From Rhodanobacter sp. 67-28 (GTDB lineage Bacteria; Pseudomonadota; Gammaproteobacteria; Xanthomonadales; Rhodanobacteraceae), in assembly GCA_001898415.1 (NCBI GenBank), contig MKTU01000026.1:126376-190375 (forward strand): 64,000 nucleotides of DNA. Direction: 5' to 3'. Positions 18,352 through 27,655 of the stretch are shown one piece after another (within the stretch, counting starts at the first letter, position 1; every line of letters starts with the position of its first letter). Position numbers and translations under genes: made by a program. The notes beneath the pieces were generated by a model. It made no database searches. It was not told the DNA's origin and worked only from the letters and a program-made list of their open reading frames with translations.

Positions 18352-19002
18352 ATGCCTCTTGATCTGCCGCCGGTCACGCGCAACCTGCTGATCGCCAACA
18401 TCGTCGTCTACCTGCTGCAACAGTTCTTCGGCGAGGTCTTCCTGCAGTATTTCGCGCTGTGGCCGTGGGGGGCCGACCAGGTGTTCCAGACCACGCAGGG
18501 CCTGGCCTCGATCGGCTTTCGCCCGTGGCAGCTGGTGACCTACGCCTTCATGCACGGCGGCCTGACCCACATCGCGTTCAACATGTTCGCGCTGTTCATG
18601 TTCGGCGGCACCATCGAGCGCACCTTCGGCGCGCGCAATTTCATCATCTACTACTTTGTCTGTGCAGTCGTGGCGGCGGTGGCCCAGCTGATCGTGGTGC
18701 ACTGGTTCACCCATGGCTTCTATCCCACGCTGGGCGCGTCTGGCGCGATTTTCGGCCTGTTGCTGGCCTTCGGCATGCTGTACCCGCACGAGAAGATGAT
18801 GCTGATCTTCCTGCCGGTGCCGATCCCCGCATGGATCTTCGTGATCGGCTATGCGGCGGTGGAGCTGGTGCTGGGCGTGACCGGCACCCAGGCCGGCGTG
18901 GCCCATTTCGCCCATCTCGGCGGCATGGTCGGCGGCATCGTGCTGATCCAGTACTGGCGTGGCAAGCTGCCGATCAAGCCGCAGCGGCGGCTGATGCTGT
19001 AG
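18352..19002 (+). CDS. Rhomboid family intramembrane serine protease
   Basis: A 216-residue, six-helix membrane protein. The N-terminal LPPVTRNLLIANIVVYLLQQ starts the first helix. The conserved HGGLTHIAFNMFALFMFG segment is followed by the catalytic serine motif LGASGAIFGLL and the catalytic histidine in HFAHLGGMVGG. Rhomboids cleave transmembrane segments of substrate proteins inside the membrane; the substrate is unknown. The ATG at 18352 is used because upstream in-frame codons overlap the preceding terminator. It converges with rapA, whose 3' end lies 69 bases away. Confidence 0.93.
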   Translation: MPLDLPPVTRNLLIANIVVYLLQQFFGEVFLQYFALWPWGADQVFQTTQGLASIGFRPWQLVTYAFMHGGLTHIAFNMFALFMFGGTIERTFGARNFIIYYFVCAVVAAVAQLIVVHWFTHGFYPTLGASGAIFGLLLAFGMLYPHEKMMLIFLPVPIPAWIFVIGYAAVELVLGVTGTQAGVAHFAHLGGMVGGIVLIQYWRGKLPIKPQRRLML

Positions 19003-19071
19003 ATCCGGGAATCGGGGATCGCAAAGGCGGACGCGCCGGGCTGGCGGTGCCCGCCCGGCGTCGCAGGCGGG

Positions 19072-21912
19072 TCAGCGCAGGGCGAGGAAGTCGGCGCTGA
19101 CGACGAAACGCACGGCGTCCAGTCGCAGCCGCGCTTGCGGCAGTGCACCGAGCAGGGCGTGGCGCTCGTCGGTGACGGCGGCGATTTCGGTGTCGCTGAT
19201 CGATGGGTTCACTGTACGCAGGGCCAGCAGCCGCGAGAGTTCGTTGTCCAGCGATTCGGTGGCGGCGGCCACGGCGTCGTCGATGTGTGCTTGCGCGCGC
19301 GTACTGGCCAGCGCTTCGGCGCGTTCCAGCATCGGCGGCACCAGCTTGCCGAGGAACTTGCGGTAGCGTGCCACCTCGATGTGGCGGTCGTTGGCCTTGC
19401 GCAGCGCCGTGTCGCTGGGCGTGAAGTCGGCGCGTTCGACCAGGCGGGTGTCCACGGTCACCACCAGCGGCGAGGGCGGCAGGAAACGCTCGGCGTCGAG
19501 CCGGCGATCGGCCACGCATTCGAGCACGTAAACCGCCTGCAGCAGTGCGGTCCGCGGAGCCAGCACGTCGTCGACCATGAAGGCGGCATTGCCCTGTTCG
19601 CCGGACAGCGCCAGATCCAGCGCGCCGGCTACCAGCGGGAGGTCCAGCCGCAGCAGCGGCAGCTCCTCGCGCGACAGCGCCACCTCGCGCGAGAACGTGA
19701 CCGACTGCGGGCCCTCGGCGAAGCCGGGCAGGGCGTCGGTGGACAGGTATTGCGGGTCGAGCAGCAGCACTTGCGCGCCGAGCTCCTCGGCGTGGATGCC
19801 GAATGCCTCCAGCAGGCGCTGCACGAAGGCGTCGCGGCCCGGATCATGATCGTCGCGGCGGAAGGCCTGCTGCAATTCGTCGGCGTGCGGGTCGCGGCTG
19901 GAAGCGAGTTCCAGCAGGTGGTCGCGGCCGCCGCGGATGAGTGCCGCCATCTGCTCGTGGCTGGCGCGGGTTTCGGCGAGCAGGGCGTCGAGTTCCTGAT
20001 CGCGGTTGTCGTCGCCGCGGGCGTGCTCGTCCGCCAGGCGGGTCAGCGGCTCGCCGTAGCGGCGCAGCAGTTCGCGGCCGTCGGCCGGGCTGAGGCGGAA
20101 CGCGTCGACGCCTTCGTCGTACCAGCGCGCCAGCACGTGCTGGGCGCTGTCGGCCACGGCGAGGATGTGGATGGCGATGTCGTGCTTCTGGCCGATGCGG
20201 TCGAGCCGACCGATGCGCTGTTCGAGCAGGTCCGGATCCAGCGGCAGATCCCACAGCACCAGCCGGTGCGCAAACTGGAAGTTGCGGCCTTCCGAACCGA
20301 TCTCCGAGCACAGCAGCAAACGCGCGCCGTCGGGCTGGGCGAAATAGGCGGCGTTGCGGTCGCGCTGCACGATGCTGAGACCTTCGTGGAAACGCGCCAC
20401 GCCGACGCCGCTCTTCGTGCGCAGCGCTTCTTCCAGCGCCAGCACCTTGGCCTGGCTGCGGCAGATCAGCAGGAACTTGTCCTGCGGATGTTTCTCCAGC
20501 AGGGCGATCAGGGTATCGATGCGCGGGTCGGTGGCGTAGTCGACCTCGATCAGCGCCGGCGGCTGCTGGATGTCGGCGTGGAACTCGGCCAGCAGCGCCT
20601 GCCGTGTGCTGTCGTCGACCGTGTCGGCGTCCAGCAGGTGCCATTCGGGCAGGCGTTTGGGAAAGCCGCCGACGCCGGCGCGGTTGTTGCGGAACATCAC
20701 GCGACCGGTGCCATGGCGGTCGATCAGCGCGGCCAGCAGTTCGCGCGCATGGGCCGGCCTGGTGGAATCGGCCAGCAGTGCGGTGAGCGTCGCATCGCCG
20801 TGGAAGGCCTCGGTGAGCGCGGCGTGCTGGCCGGCATCCAACGGCTGGCCGTCGAGCAGGCGGTCGGCGATCTTCGATAGCGCCTGATAGGTGTCGGCCT
20901 CGGCCAGATAGCCGTCCAGATCGTGATAGCGCTGCGGATCGAGCAGGCGCAGGCGGGCGAAGTGGCCGCTGCGTCCGAGCTGTTCCGGGGTGGCGGTGAG
21001 AAGGATGACGCCGGGGATCGCCGCGGCCAGTTGCTCCACCATCGTGTAGCGCGGACTGGCGGCTTCCGGCGACCAGGCCAGGTGATGCGCTTCGTCCACC
21101 ACCAGCAGGTCCCACGGCGCGTCCAGCAGTTGCTGCGTGTATTTCGGCGAGCTTTCCAGGAAGCCGAAGTCGGCGATCACCAGTTGCTCGTCCTCGAACG
21201 GGTTGCCGGCGTCGCCGGATTGCTCCAGGGCCTCGCAGCGTTCCTCGTCGTAGATCGCGAAGCTGAGGTTGAAGCGGCGCAGCATCTCGACGAACCACTG
21301 GTAGACCAGCGTGTCGGGCAACAGCAGCAGCACGCGCGAGGCGCGGCCGGTGGCGAGCTGGCGCGCGACGATCATGCCCGCCTCGATGGTCTTGCCCAGT
21401 CCCACTTCGTCGGCCAGCAGCACGCGCGGCGGGCGGCGCGCCGAGGCGATGCCGGCCACGCGCAGTTGGTGCGGCACCAGTCCGATGCGCGCGGCACCCA
21501 GACCCCACATCGGCGAACGGCGCGCCTCGGCGCGCCGCTTCAGACCCTCCAGGCGCAGCTCGAACTGCGCCACGCTGTCGGTGCGCCCACCGATCAGGCG
21601 GTCGTCGGCCTGGCTCACGCTCTGTTCGTCGTCGAGCTGGCCTTCGTGCAGTTCGCGGCCTTCGCCGCGGTAGATCAGCAGCTCGTCCTTGATCTCGACG
21701 CGCTCGACCAGGAACGCGATGCCCTTGCCGGCGACGCGCTGGCCGGCGCGGAACTCGGCGCGCAGCAGCGGCGCCGAGTCGATCGCGTAAGGGCGCAGCA
21801 CGCCGGCCTTGGCGAACAGCACCTGCACGCCGCGTCCTTCGACGCGCAGCACGGTGCCGAGGCCAAGCTCGGGTTCGGCGGAGGAGATCCAGCGTTGACC
21901 GGGTACGAACAT
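19072..21912 (-). CDS. rapA: RNA polymerase-associated ATPase RapA
   Basis: A 946-residue Swi2/Snf2-type ATPase, close to the length of Escherichia coli RapA. It has the N-terminal Tudor-like domains (MFVPGQRWISSAEPELGLGTV), Walker A DEVGLGKT at residues 168-175, and DEAH at 273-276. The second RecA lobe carries CSEIGSEGRNFQFA and QRIGRLDRIGQ, and a long RapA-specific C-terminal region follows. RapA binds RNA polymerase and promotes its recycling after transcription. It is divergent from nothing obvious: 70 bases separate its start from the stop of piuC, which is transcribed in the same direction from further right. Confidence 0.96.
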   Translation of the reverse strand: MFVPGQRWISSAEPELGLGTVLRVEGRGVQVLFAKAGVLRPYAIDSAPLLRAEFRAGQRVAGKGIAFLVERVEIKDELLIYRGEGRELHEGQLDDEQSVSQADDRLIGGRTDSVAQFELRLEGLKRRAEARRSPMWGLGAARIGLVPHQLRVAGIASARRPPRVLLADEVGLGKTIEAGMIVARQLATGRASRVLLLLPDTLVYQWFVEMLRRFNLSFAIYDEERCEALEQSGDAGNPFEDEQLVIADFGFLESSPKYTQQLLDAPWDLLVVDEAHHLAWSPEAASPRYTMVEQLAAAIPGVILLTATPEQLGRSGHFARLRLLDPQRYHDLDGYLAEADTYQALSKIADRLLDGQPLDAGQHAALTEAFHGDATLTALLADSTRPAHARELLAALIDRHGTGRVMFRNNRAGVGGFPKRLPEWHLLDADTVDDSTRQALLAEFHADIQQPPALIEVDYATDPRIDTLIALLEKHPQDKFLLICRSQAKVLALEEALRTKSGVGVARFHEGLSIVQRDRNAAYFAQPDGARLLLCSEIGSEGRNFQFAHRLVLWDLPLDPDLLEQRIGRLDRIGQKHDIAIHILAVADSAQHVLARWYDEGVDAFRLSPADGRELLRRYGEPLTRLADEHARGDDNRDQELDALLAETRASHEQMAALIRGGRDHLLELASSRDPHADELQQAFRRDDHDPGRDAFVQRLLEAFGIHAEELGAQVLLLDPQYLSTDALPGFAEGPQSVTFSREVALSREELPLLRLDLPLVAGALDLALSGEQGNAAFMVDDVLAPRTALLQAVYVLECVADRRLDAERFLPPSPLVVTVDTRLVERADFTPSDTALRKANDRHIEVARYRKFLGKLVPPMLERAEALASTRAQAHIDDAVAAATESLDNELSRLLALRTVNPSISDTEIAAVTDERHALLGALPQARLRLDAVRFVVSADFLALR

Positions 21913-21982
21913 CGTGCAGCCATCGGCGTCGGGGGTCGACGATTATCCGCCGTGCGCCGCGCCGAGGGAACCGCTGCGACGA

Positions 21983-22663
21983 TCAGGTGACGGACCACTG
22001 CCGCAGCAGGTTGTGGTAGACGCCGGTGAGTTGCAGCACGGCAGCGTGGTCGGCGCCGGTGCGGGTCAATGCCTGGATCGAGGTGTCCAGCTCGAACAGC
22101 AGCCGGCGCTGGCTGTCGTCACGCACCAGGCTTTGCACCCAGAAGAACGAGGCCACCCGCGCGCCGCGAGTCACCGGGGCCACCCGGTGCAGGCTGCTGG
22201 ACGGGTAGACGATCAGGTCGCCGGCCGGCAGTTTCACCTCGTGCTCGCCGTAGGTGTCGCTGACGATCAGTTCGCCGCCCTCGTACTCGTCCGGTTCGCC
22301 GAGGAACAGCGTGCACGAGACGTCGCTGCGCATTTGCCCGCCGCCATCGGGGAGGGCCATCACCGCGCCGTCGACGTGGAAGCCGTACTGGCCGCCATCG
22401 GCATAGCGGTTGAAGCGTGGCGGCAGGATGCGCAGCGGCAGCGTGGCGGCGTGGAACAGCGGTTGCGCGGCCAGCGCCGCCAGCACCGTTTCGCCCAGTT
22501 GCCGACGCAGCGGCGAGGCGTCAGGCAGTTGCTGGTTGTGCTTGACCCGCGCGCCCTGCGCACCCACCGTTTCGCGGCCGTCGACCCACGGCGCCGCGTC
22601 GAGCGACTCGCGCATCCGCCTGATCTGTTCGGCGCTCAGTACACCGGGAATGTGCAGCAGCAT
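21983..22663 (-). CDS. piuC: PiuC/YbiX-type Fe(II)/2-oxoglutarate-dependent PKHD hydroxylase
   Basis: A 226-residue protein of the PKHD-type hydroxylase family. The iron-binding facial triad is visible as His96-x-Asp98 (GFHVDGAVM) and His159 ([13 protein letters not shown]), with Arg169 for 2-oxoglutarate. The opening [12 protein letters not shown] is standard. In E. coli and Pseudomonas the homologous gene sits beside a catecholate-type siderophore receptor gene (fiu-ybiX, piuA-piuC) and is iron-repressed. The same pairing is seen here, with the receptor ending 37 bases upstream. Its exact substrate is not established. Confidence 0.93.
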   Translation of the reverse strand: MLLHIPGVLSAEQIRRMRESLDAAPWVDGRETVGAQGARVKHNQQLPDASPLRRQLGETVLAALAAQPLFHAATLPLRILPPRFNRYADGGQYGFHVDGAVMALPDGGGQMRSDVSCTLFLGEPDEYEGGELIVSDTYGEHEVKLPAGDLIVYPSSSLHRVAPVTRGARVASFFWVQSLVRDDSQRRLLFELDTSIQALTRTGADHAAVLQLTGVYHNLLRQWSVT

Positions 22664-22700
22664 GGGTCACCCGCGGGAAGTGGTGGCGTGGGTCGGCGGG

Positions 22701-25037
22701 TCAAAAGCGCAACTGCGCGGTGAGCATCGCCGAGCGCGGCATAGCCGGCGTGTAGCGGTAGCCGCTCTTGTTGATCGCCGCGATGTAGTGCTTGTCGAAG
22801 ACATTGTAGACATTGAGCTGCAGGTCGAGGTGCGTGTTCACCTCGAAGCTGGCCATCGCGTCGAATACCCAGTAGCCGCGGGTGAAGGCCGGCGTGCCGA
22901 CCGCGCCGTCGCTGCCGCGCTTCATCCCGCCGGCATGGCGTGCGCCGCCGCCGAGGGTGAGGTTGAACGGCAGCCGGTATGTGGTCCACGCGGTGAACGC
23001 GCTGGTCGGCGTGTACGGCAGGTCGGCGGAGCCGTCGCTGGTCACCGCGCTGCCGCGGATGACCTTGGCGTCCATGCGGGTATAGCCGGTGCTCACCGCC
23101 CAGCGGTCGGTGATCCTGCCGACCGCGCCGATCTCCACGCCTTGCACGCGCTTCCTGCCGACCTGGTAGTACAGGCCATCGGTCGGGTCCTGCACCAGGT
23201 CGTTGCTGACCGTGGTGCGGTACAGCGCACCGGTCAGCAGCAGCCTGTCGCCCAGCACGCTCCACTTCGTGCCCAGCTCGACGGTGCGCGCGCGCTGGGG
23301 GTCGAGGTCGGGATTGTCGGCACTGTTCGACGCGTTGCTGAGGGTGAGCGTGTTGCCGCCCGGTGGCTCCTGCGACATGGCGAAGTTGGCGTAGATGCTG
23401 CCGGCGGCGACGGGCTTGAACAGCACGCCGAGTTTGTAATTGGGCAGGTTGCCGGAGAGGCGCGCGTCCACGCTGGGCAGCACCGTGCCGGCCGGGTGAC
23501 TGCCGCAGGCCGGGCCGCGCCGGCCGCCGCAGACGTCGGTGCTGACGAACCGCGTGCGGTAATGGTCCAGCCGCGCGCCGGCGTTGAGTTGCCAGCGCTC
23601 GCCGAATTTGAGCGTGTCGAACAGGTAGGCCGCGACGGTATCGGTCTTGCCGTTGCCGTGGGCGCCGTTGCGGGCGTAGGCCAGGCCGCCCTGGTCGGGG
23701 TCGGGCCGGTACAGGTTCGCCGGGGGCCAGGTGCTGCCGGAGAGCGGGGCAATGCCCTGCGTCGCGGCTTGCTCGCGGCTGAGCTCGATGCCGGCGCTGA
23801 GGTCGTGGCCGACCGCGCCGGTGTCGAAGCTGGCGGTGAGGTTGGTCTGGTTGGTGAGGATGCGGTTGGTCTGGTGCTTGAAGGTCGGGTTGCTGCGCGC
23901 CACCGTCCAGGTCGAGGGGTCATCCGGGTCCGGCGTCGACAGGTGCGCCGCGGTGGCCGTGAACGAGGTGAGCAGGTAATCCTGGCGCGTGCGGCCCCAG
24001 CGCAAGGTGTCGTGCACGGCGAGGTGATCGGAGAAATCGTGTTCGACGATCGCGGTGAACATGTCGACCTGCACGTCGTCGTGGTCCTGCCGGGTGCCGT
24101 AGAAGTTGTGCGGGTCGACCGCAGCGGCGTCGGACAGGAACGGCCGCGTCGGATCGGGACTGGCGTAGCCGGGCAGGCCGATGGTGGAGACGCCGCCATC
24201 GGGCACGTTGTCGTGCTTCACGTGCAGGTAGTCGAGATAGATCCGGGTGGCGCTGCCCATGCCGAGGCCCAGCGACGGCGCCACGCCCCAGCGGTTGTTC
24301 TGCACCCGGTCGCGCCCCGGCACGCCGCTGTCCTGGCCCATCACGTTGAGGCGGAAGGCAGCGTCTTCGCCGATCGCCTGGTTCCAGTCCGCGGTGGCAC
24401 GTTGCTGGCTGGCGCTGCCGTAACCCAGCGAGCCGGAGATGGCGTTGTCCAGCTGCGGGCGCTTGCTGACCATGTTGATCGCGCCGGTCGGCGCGGTGCG
24501 GCCGTATTCGGTGCCGTCCGGGCCCTTGGTGACTTCGATCTGCTCGATGTTGAACACGTCGCGCGAGACCGAGCCGAGGTCACGCACGCCGTCGACGAAG
24601 ATGCTGCCTGAGCTGTCGAAGCCGCGCATGTACATCGTGTCGCCGGTGCTGGTGGCGCCGTTTTCGCCGGCGTAGAAGGTGCCCACGCCGGGGCTGTTGC
24701 GCAACGCCTCGGAAAGCGTGGTGGCGCCTTGCTGCTGGATCAGGTCGCGGCCGATGACGCTGATGGTCTGCGTGGTGTCCAGCAGCGGCTGGGTGAACTT
24801 GTGCGATGAGAGCTCGTCGATGCGGTAGTCGACGCCGGCGCTGCCTCGCACCTGCACGCGCGGCAGGTTGCGCGCCTGCGCGACCAGCGGGGCGTCCGCG
24901 GCAGCCGCGTCGGCGGGCGTGGCGGCATGCGCGGGGGCGAGGGCCAGGCTGCCGAGGAGGGCGGTGGTCAGCAACCCGGGCGCCATCGCGGGGAGGGCGC
25001 GGCGGGTGGGGTGTTTCCTGCTCTTGATCGGGCTCAT
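22701..25037 (-). CDS. TonB-dependent catecholate-type siderophore receptor (Fiu/PiuA-like)
   Basis: About 778 residues from the ATG at 25037. A signal peptide is followed by a TonB-box-like LPRVQVRG, the plug domain (LLDTTQTISVIGRDLI; MYMRGFDSSGSIFVDGVRD; IEVTKGPDGTEYGRTAPTGAINMVSK) and a 22-strand barrel ending in the typical aromatic terminus (AQLRF). It imports ferric siderophores across the outer membrane using TonB energy. The 3' neighbour piuC and the Fur-box-like site upstream both indicate iron-regulated expression of a two-gene unit. The in-frame sequence upstream of 25037 contains the regulatory region and is not signal-peptide-like, so the later start is used. Confidence 0.92.
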   Translation of the reverse strand: MSPIKSRKHPTRRALPAMAPGLLTTALLGSLALAPAHAATPADAAAADAPLVAQARNLPRVQVRGSAGVDYRIDELSSHKFTQPLLDTTQTISVIGRDLIQQQGATTLSEALRNSPGVGTFYAGENGATSTGDTMYMRGFDSSGSIFVDGVRDLGSVSRDVFNIEQIEVTKGPDGTEYGRTAPTGAINMVSKRPQLDNAISGSLGYGSASQQRATADWNQAIGEDAAFRLNVMGQDSGVPGRDRVQNNRWGVAPSLGLGMGSATRIYLDYLHVKHDNVPDGGVSTIGLPGYASPDPTRPFLSDAAAVDPHNFYGTRQDHDDVQVDMFTAIVEHDFSDHLAVHDTLRWGRTRQDYLLTSFTATAAHLSTPDPDDPSTWTVARSNPTFKHQTNRILTNQTNLTASFDTGAVGHDLSAGIELSREQAATQGIAPLSGSTWPPANLYRPDPDQGGLAYARNGAHGNGKTDTVAAYLFDTLKFGERWQLNAGARLDHYRTRFVSTDVCGGRRGPACGSHPAGTVLPSVDARLSGNLPNYKLGVLFKPVAAGSIYANFAMSQEPPGGNTLTLSNASNSADNPDLDPQRARTVELGTKWSVLGDRLLLTGALYRTTVSNDLVQDPTDGLYYQVGRKRVQGVEIGAVGRITDRWAVSTGYTRMDAKVIRGSAVTSDGSADLPYTPTSAFTAWTTYRLPFNLTLGGGARHAGGMKRGSDGAVGTPAFTRGYWVFDAMASFEVNTHLDLQLNVYNVFDKHYIAAINKSGYRYTPAMPRSAMLTAQLRF

Positions 25038-25156
25038 GCGGGGTCCTGTGCGTCGTGTGGAATCAGGCCGGTCCCCGTCCCGCACGCGCGACAGCCATCG
25101 CCGTCGATCGAATGGAGTGACGGCGGTGGCCGTGAAGGCGCACACGATATTGCCAA

Positions 25157-25171
25157 TGAGAATGATTTGCA
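25157..25171 (-). promoter_or_regulatory. Fur-box-like operator upstream of the siderophore receptor
   Basis: TGAGAATGATTTGCA matches the Fur 7-1-7 consensus TGATAATNATTATCA at 11 of 14 defined positions. It lies in a short AT-rich island about 120 bases before the receptor start. The iron-uptake function of both downstream genes supports the call; binding is inferred. Confidence 0.65.
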
Positions 25172-25225
25172 ATAACTCACCGAGGCAACAAGGCCCATTC
25201 GCCAACGACAGGCATCACACAGCAA

Positions 25226-25253
25226 GAGGCCCCGCAGCAGCGTGCGGGGCCTC
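25226..25253 (-). terminator. Terminator hairpin after the first M13 peptidase
   Basis: An 11-base perfect stem, GAGGCCCCGCA (25226-25236) with TGCGGGGCCTC (25243-25253), lies 65 bases past the peptidase stop and before the Fur-box region. On the minus strand it is followed by TTGCTGTGT, a weak T tract. Both its stem and its place relative to the gene parallel the stronger terminator of the duplicate gene. Confidence 0.65.
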
Positions 25254-25318
25254 GTGTTTCCTGCTTGTCGATGTTCGGCTGCGGCGGCGAGGCGTTGCGC
25301 CTGCCGCCGCGGCGGCGG

Positions 25319-27445
25319 TTACCAGATCTTCACCTGCTTGTCGGCCGGGCGAACCATCGCGTCGCCGGTCTTGCACTGGAACGCCTGGGCGAACGCCGGC
25401 ATGTTGGACGGCGCGCCGATCGCGCGGAACTTCATCGGCGAGTGCGGATCGGCGTTGAGGTAGACCATCTGCGCCTTGTCGCGGATGCTGCCACGCCACA
25501 CGCGCGCCCAGTTGAGGAAGAAGCGCTGATCCTCGGTGTAGCCGTCGATCTTCTGCGTGGCCTCGGCCGGCTGATTCTTCAGCGCGGTCTGCAGCGCGTC
25601 GTAGGCGATGTTGAGGCCACCCAGGTCGGCGATGTTCTCGCCCAGGGTCAGCTTGCCGTTGACGTGCAGATCCGGGTGGTCGGGCAGCGGCGCGTAGTTG
25701 TCGAACTGGTCGACCAGCTTCTGCGCGCGCTCGTCGAACTGCTTCTTGTCGGCGTCCGTCCACCAGTTGTCCAGGTTGCCGCTGCCGTCGAACTGGCTGC
25801 CCTGGTCGTCGAAGCCGTGGCTGGCCTCGTGGCCGATCACCGCGCCGATGCCGCCGTAGTTGATCGCGTCGTCGCCCTTGGCATAGAAGAACGGCGGCTG
25901 CAGGATCGCGGCCGGGAAGTTGATCGTGTTGTCGGTGGGGTTGTAGTACGCGTTGACCGTCTGCGGCGTCATGAACCATTCCTGGCGGTCGGTCGGCTGG
26001 CCGATCTTGGCGATGTCGTAGTCATGGTCGAACTGCTGCGCCGCCTCCATGTTGGCGAAGTAGTTGTCCGCGGTGACCTTCAGGCCGTCCCAGCTGCGCC
26101 ACTTTTCGGGGTAGCCGATCTTGGGCAGGAAGGTTTCCCACTTGGCGATCGCCTTGGCCTTGGTTTCGTCGCTCATCCAGTCGAGGTTCTGGATGCGCGC
26201 CTTCAACGCGTTGCGGATGTTGGTGACCAGTTCCTCGGCGCGCTGCTTGGCTTCCGGCGGGAAATACTTGTCCACGTACAACTGGCCCAGCGCCTGCCCC
26301 ATGGCGTCGTTGACCGCGCTCAGCGAGCGCTTCCACTGCGGTTTCTGCTCGGGCTGGCCGCGCAGGGTCTTGTCGTAGAAATCGAAACGGGCGTCGACGA
26401 ACGGCTCGGACAACACGTCGGCCGCGCCGGAGATCGTGTGGGCGGTCAGATAGGCCTTCCACTGGGCCAATGGCGCGCTGGCCAGCAGCTTGTCCATTTC
26501 GGCGAAGAACTTCGGCTGCGAAAGCGAGAAGCCCTTGTCGATGGTGACGCCCTGCGCCTTGAAGAAATCGTTCCAGTCGAAATGCGGAGTGACCTTGTTC
26601 GCCTCGGCCACGGTGACGAAGTGGTACTGGTTCTCCGGCTTGCGCATCTCCACCCGCGGGATGGAGTGCCTGGCCAGCTCGGTCTCGAACTTCATGGCCA
26701 GGTCGGCCTGGTTGGCCGCGTCCTTGGCCGGCGTGCCGGTGAGCTCGAACAGCTTGGCCAGGTATTTCACGTACTCGGCGCGCACGTCCTTGTACTTGGC
26801 ATCGGTGTAGTAGTCCGGCGTGGGCAGGCCCAGGCCGCCCTGCACCGCATAGGCGATCTGCATGCTGGCGTTCTTGTAGTCGGCGCGCGCGCCGAAGCGG
26901 AACACCGCGCTGTCGCCCTTGGCGAAGGACTGGTTGAGCCAGGCAGGGATGTCCTTGTTCGACTTCAGCGCGTCGATATTCGCCAGGTAGGGCTTGAGCG
27001 GCTCGAAGCCGGCCTTGTTGCGCGCGTCCATGTTCATGCTGGAGCGGTACAGCCAGCCGATCTTCTGCTCGATCGAACCGGGCGTGGCGCTGTCGGCGTT
27101 CTTGTCGGCCGCGTCGACCAGCGCGTGCTGGTCGGACAGGCTCTTCTCGCGCAGCAGGTTGAACGAGCCCCACACGGTCTGGTCGGCCGGAATCGGGTTG
27201 GCGGCGATCCACTTGGCGTTGACGAACTGGTTGAAGTCGGCGCACGCCTCGGCGGCCTGGCCCAGCTCGCTGATGTCGAACACGCTGGGCGCTGCCGCCG
27301 TGGCGACGCTGCTGGATGCGGGGGCCGCGCTGGCCGCGTCGGCCGGAGTCGCCGGCGTGCTGGCAGGTTCCTGCTTGCCGCACGCGGTGAGCGCCAGCGC
27401 GGCGCTGACGGCGAGCGCGAGCGGTTTCAGAAGGGTCTTGGTCAT
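25319..27445 (-). CDS. M13 family (neprilysin-like) lipoprotein metallopeptidase, copy 1
   Basis: A 708-residue exported zinc peptidase. A lipobox LTAC with Cys22 predicts membrane anchoring. The M13 catalytic motifs are complete: VNAYYNP (from about 497), zinc ligands H539-E-A-S-H543, and third ligand/partner E603-x-x-x-D607 in GENIADLGG. The C-terminal tail ends in VKIW. The start at 27445 is chosen over an ATG five codons earlier because the GGAGG ribosome-binding site lies inside that earlier codon stretch. M13 enzymes cut short peptides in the periplasm. The gene is one of two tandem copies of exactly equal length; the catalytic half is almost identical to copy 2, while the N-terminal half is diverged. 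Confidence 0.95.
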   Translation of the reverse strand: MTKTLLKPLALAVSAALALTACGKQEPASTPATPADAASAAPASSSVATAAAPSVFDISELGQAAEACADFNQFVNAKWIAANPIPADQTVWGSFNLLREKSLSDQHALVDAADKNADSATPGSIEQKIGWLYRSSMNMDARNKAGFEPLKPYLANIDALKSNKDIPAWLNQSFAKGDSAVFRFGARADYKNASMQIAYAVQGGLGLPTPDYYTDAKYKDVRAEYVKYLAKLFELTGTPAKDAANQADLAMKFETELARHSIPRVEMRKPENQYHFVTVAEANKVTPHFDWNDFFKAQGVTIDKGFSLSQPKFFAEMDKLLASAPLAQWKAYLTAHTISGAADVLSEPFVDARFDFYDKTLRGQPEQKPQWKRSLSAVNDAMGQALGQLYVDKYFPPEAKQRAEELVTNIRNALKARIQNLDWMSDETKAKAIAKWETFLPKIGYPEKWRSWDGLKVTADNYFANMEAAQQFDHDYDIAKIGQPTDRQEWFMTPQTVNAYYNPTDNTINFPAAILQPPFFYAKGDDAINYGGIGAVIGHEASHGFDDQGSQFDGSGNLDNWWTDADKKQFDERAQKLVDQFDNYAPLPDHPDLHVNGKLTLGENIADLGGLNIAYDALQTALKNQPAEATQKIDGYTEDQRFFLNWARVWRGSIRDKAQMVYLNADPHSPMKFRAIGAPSNMPAFAQAFQCKTGDAMVRPADKQVKIW

Positions 27446-27538
27446 GCGGATTGCCTCCATGGATGGTTCGCCCGCAGGCGTTGCGTGGGTGTCCGGATGG
27501 CCGGTGTTCGACGGCCGGCAAGGCCGTGGCCATGCCGA

Positions 27539-27587
27539 TTCACGCTAGGCCAAACGTCATGGGTCAAACAGTGTCAAAGGTCAGGGG
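27539..27587 (-). promoter_or_regulatory. Duplicated upstream block of M13 copy 1
   Basis: This 49-base block matches 29871-29919, upstream of the second M13 gene, at 44 positions. On the coding strand it includes TTGACA (27577-27572) and, further on, CTAGCGTGAA. TTGACA looks like a -35 element, but no good -10 lies at normal spacing, so a non-standard promoter or an operator is possible. It ends about 94 bases before the start codon. Confidence 0.45.
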
Positions 27588-27596
27588 CCGGCATGC

Positions 27597-27626
27597 AAAA
27601 GGGCCCCGCATTCGCATGCGGGGCCC
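27597..27626 (-). terminator. Intrinsic terminator after the second M13 peptidase
   Basis: GGGCCCCGCAT and ATGCGGGGCCC form an 11-base perfect stem with a four-base loop, followed on the minus strand by TTTT. It lies 30 bases past the stop codon of copy 2 and immediately before the upstream block of copy 1, so the two copies are separate transcription units. Confidence 0.85.
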
Positions 27627-27655
27627 CGGTTCTCAAACGGCTGCGACGAGCCCGG

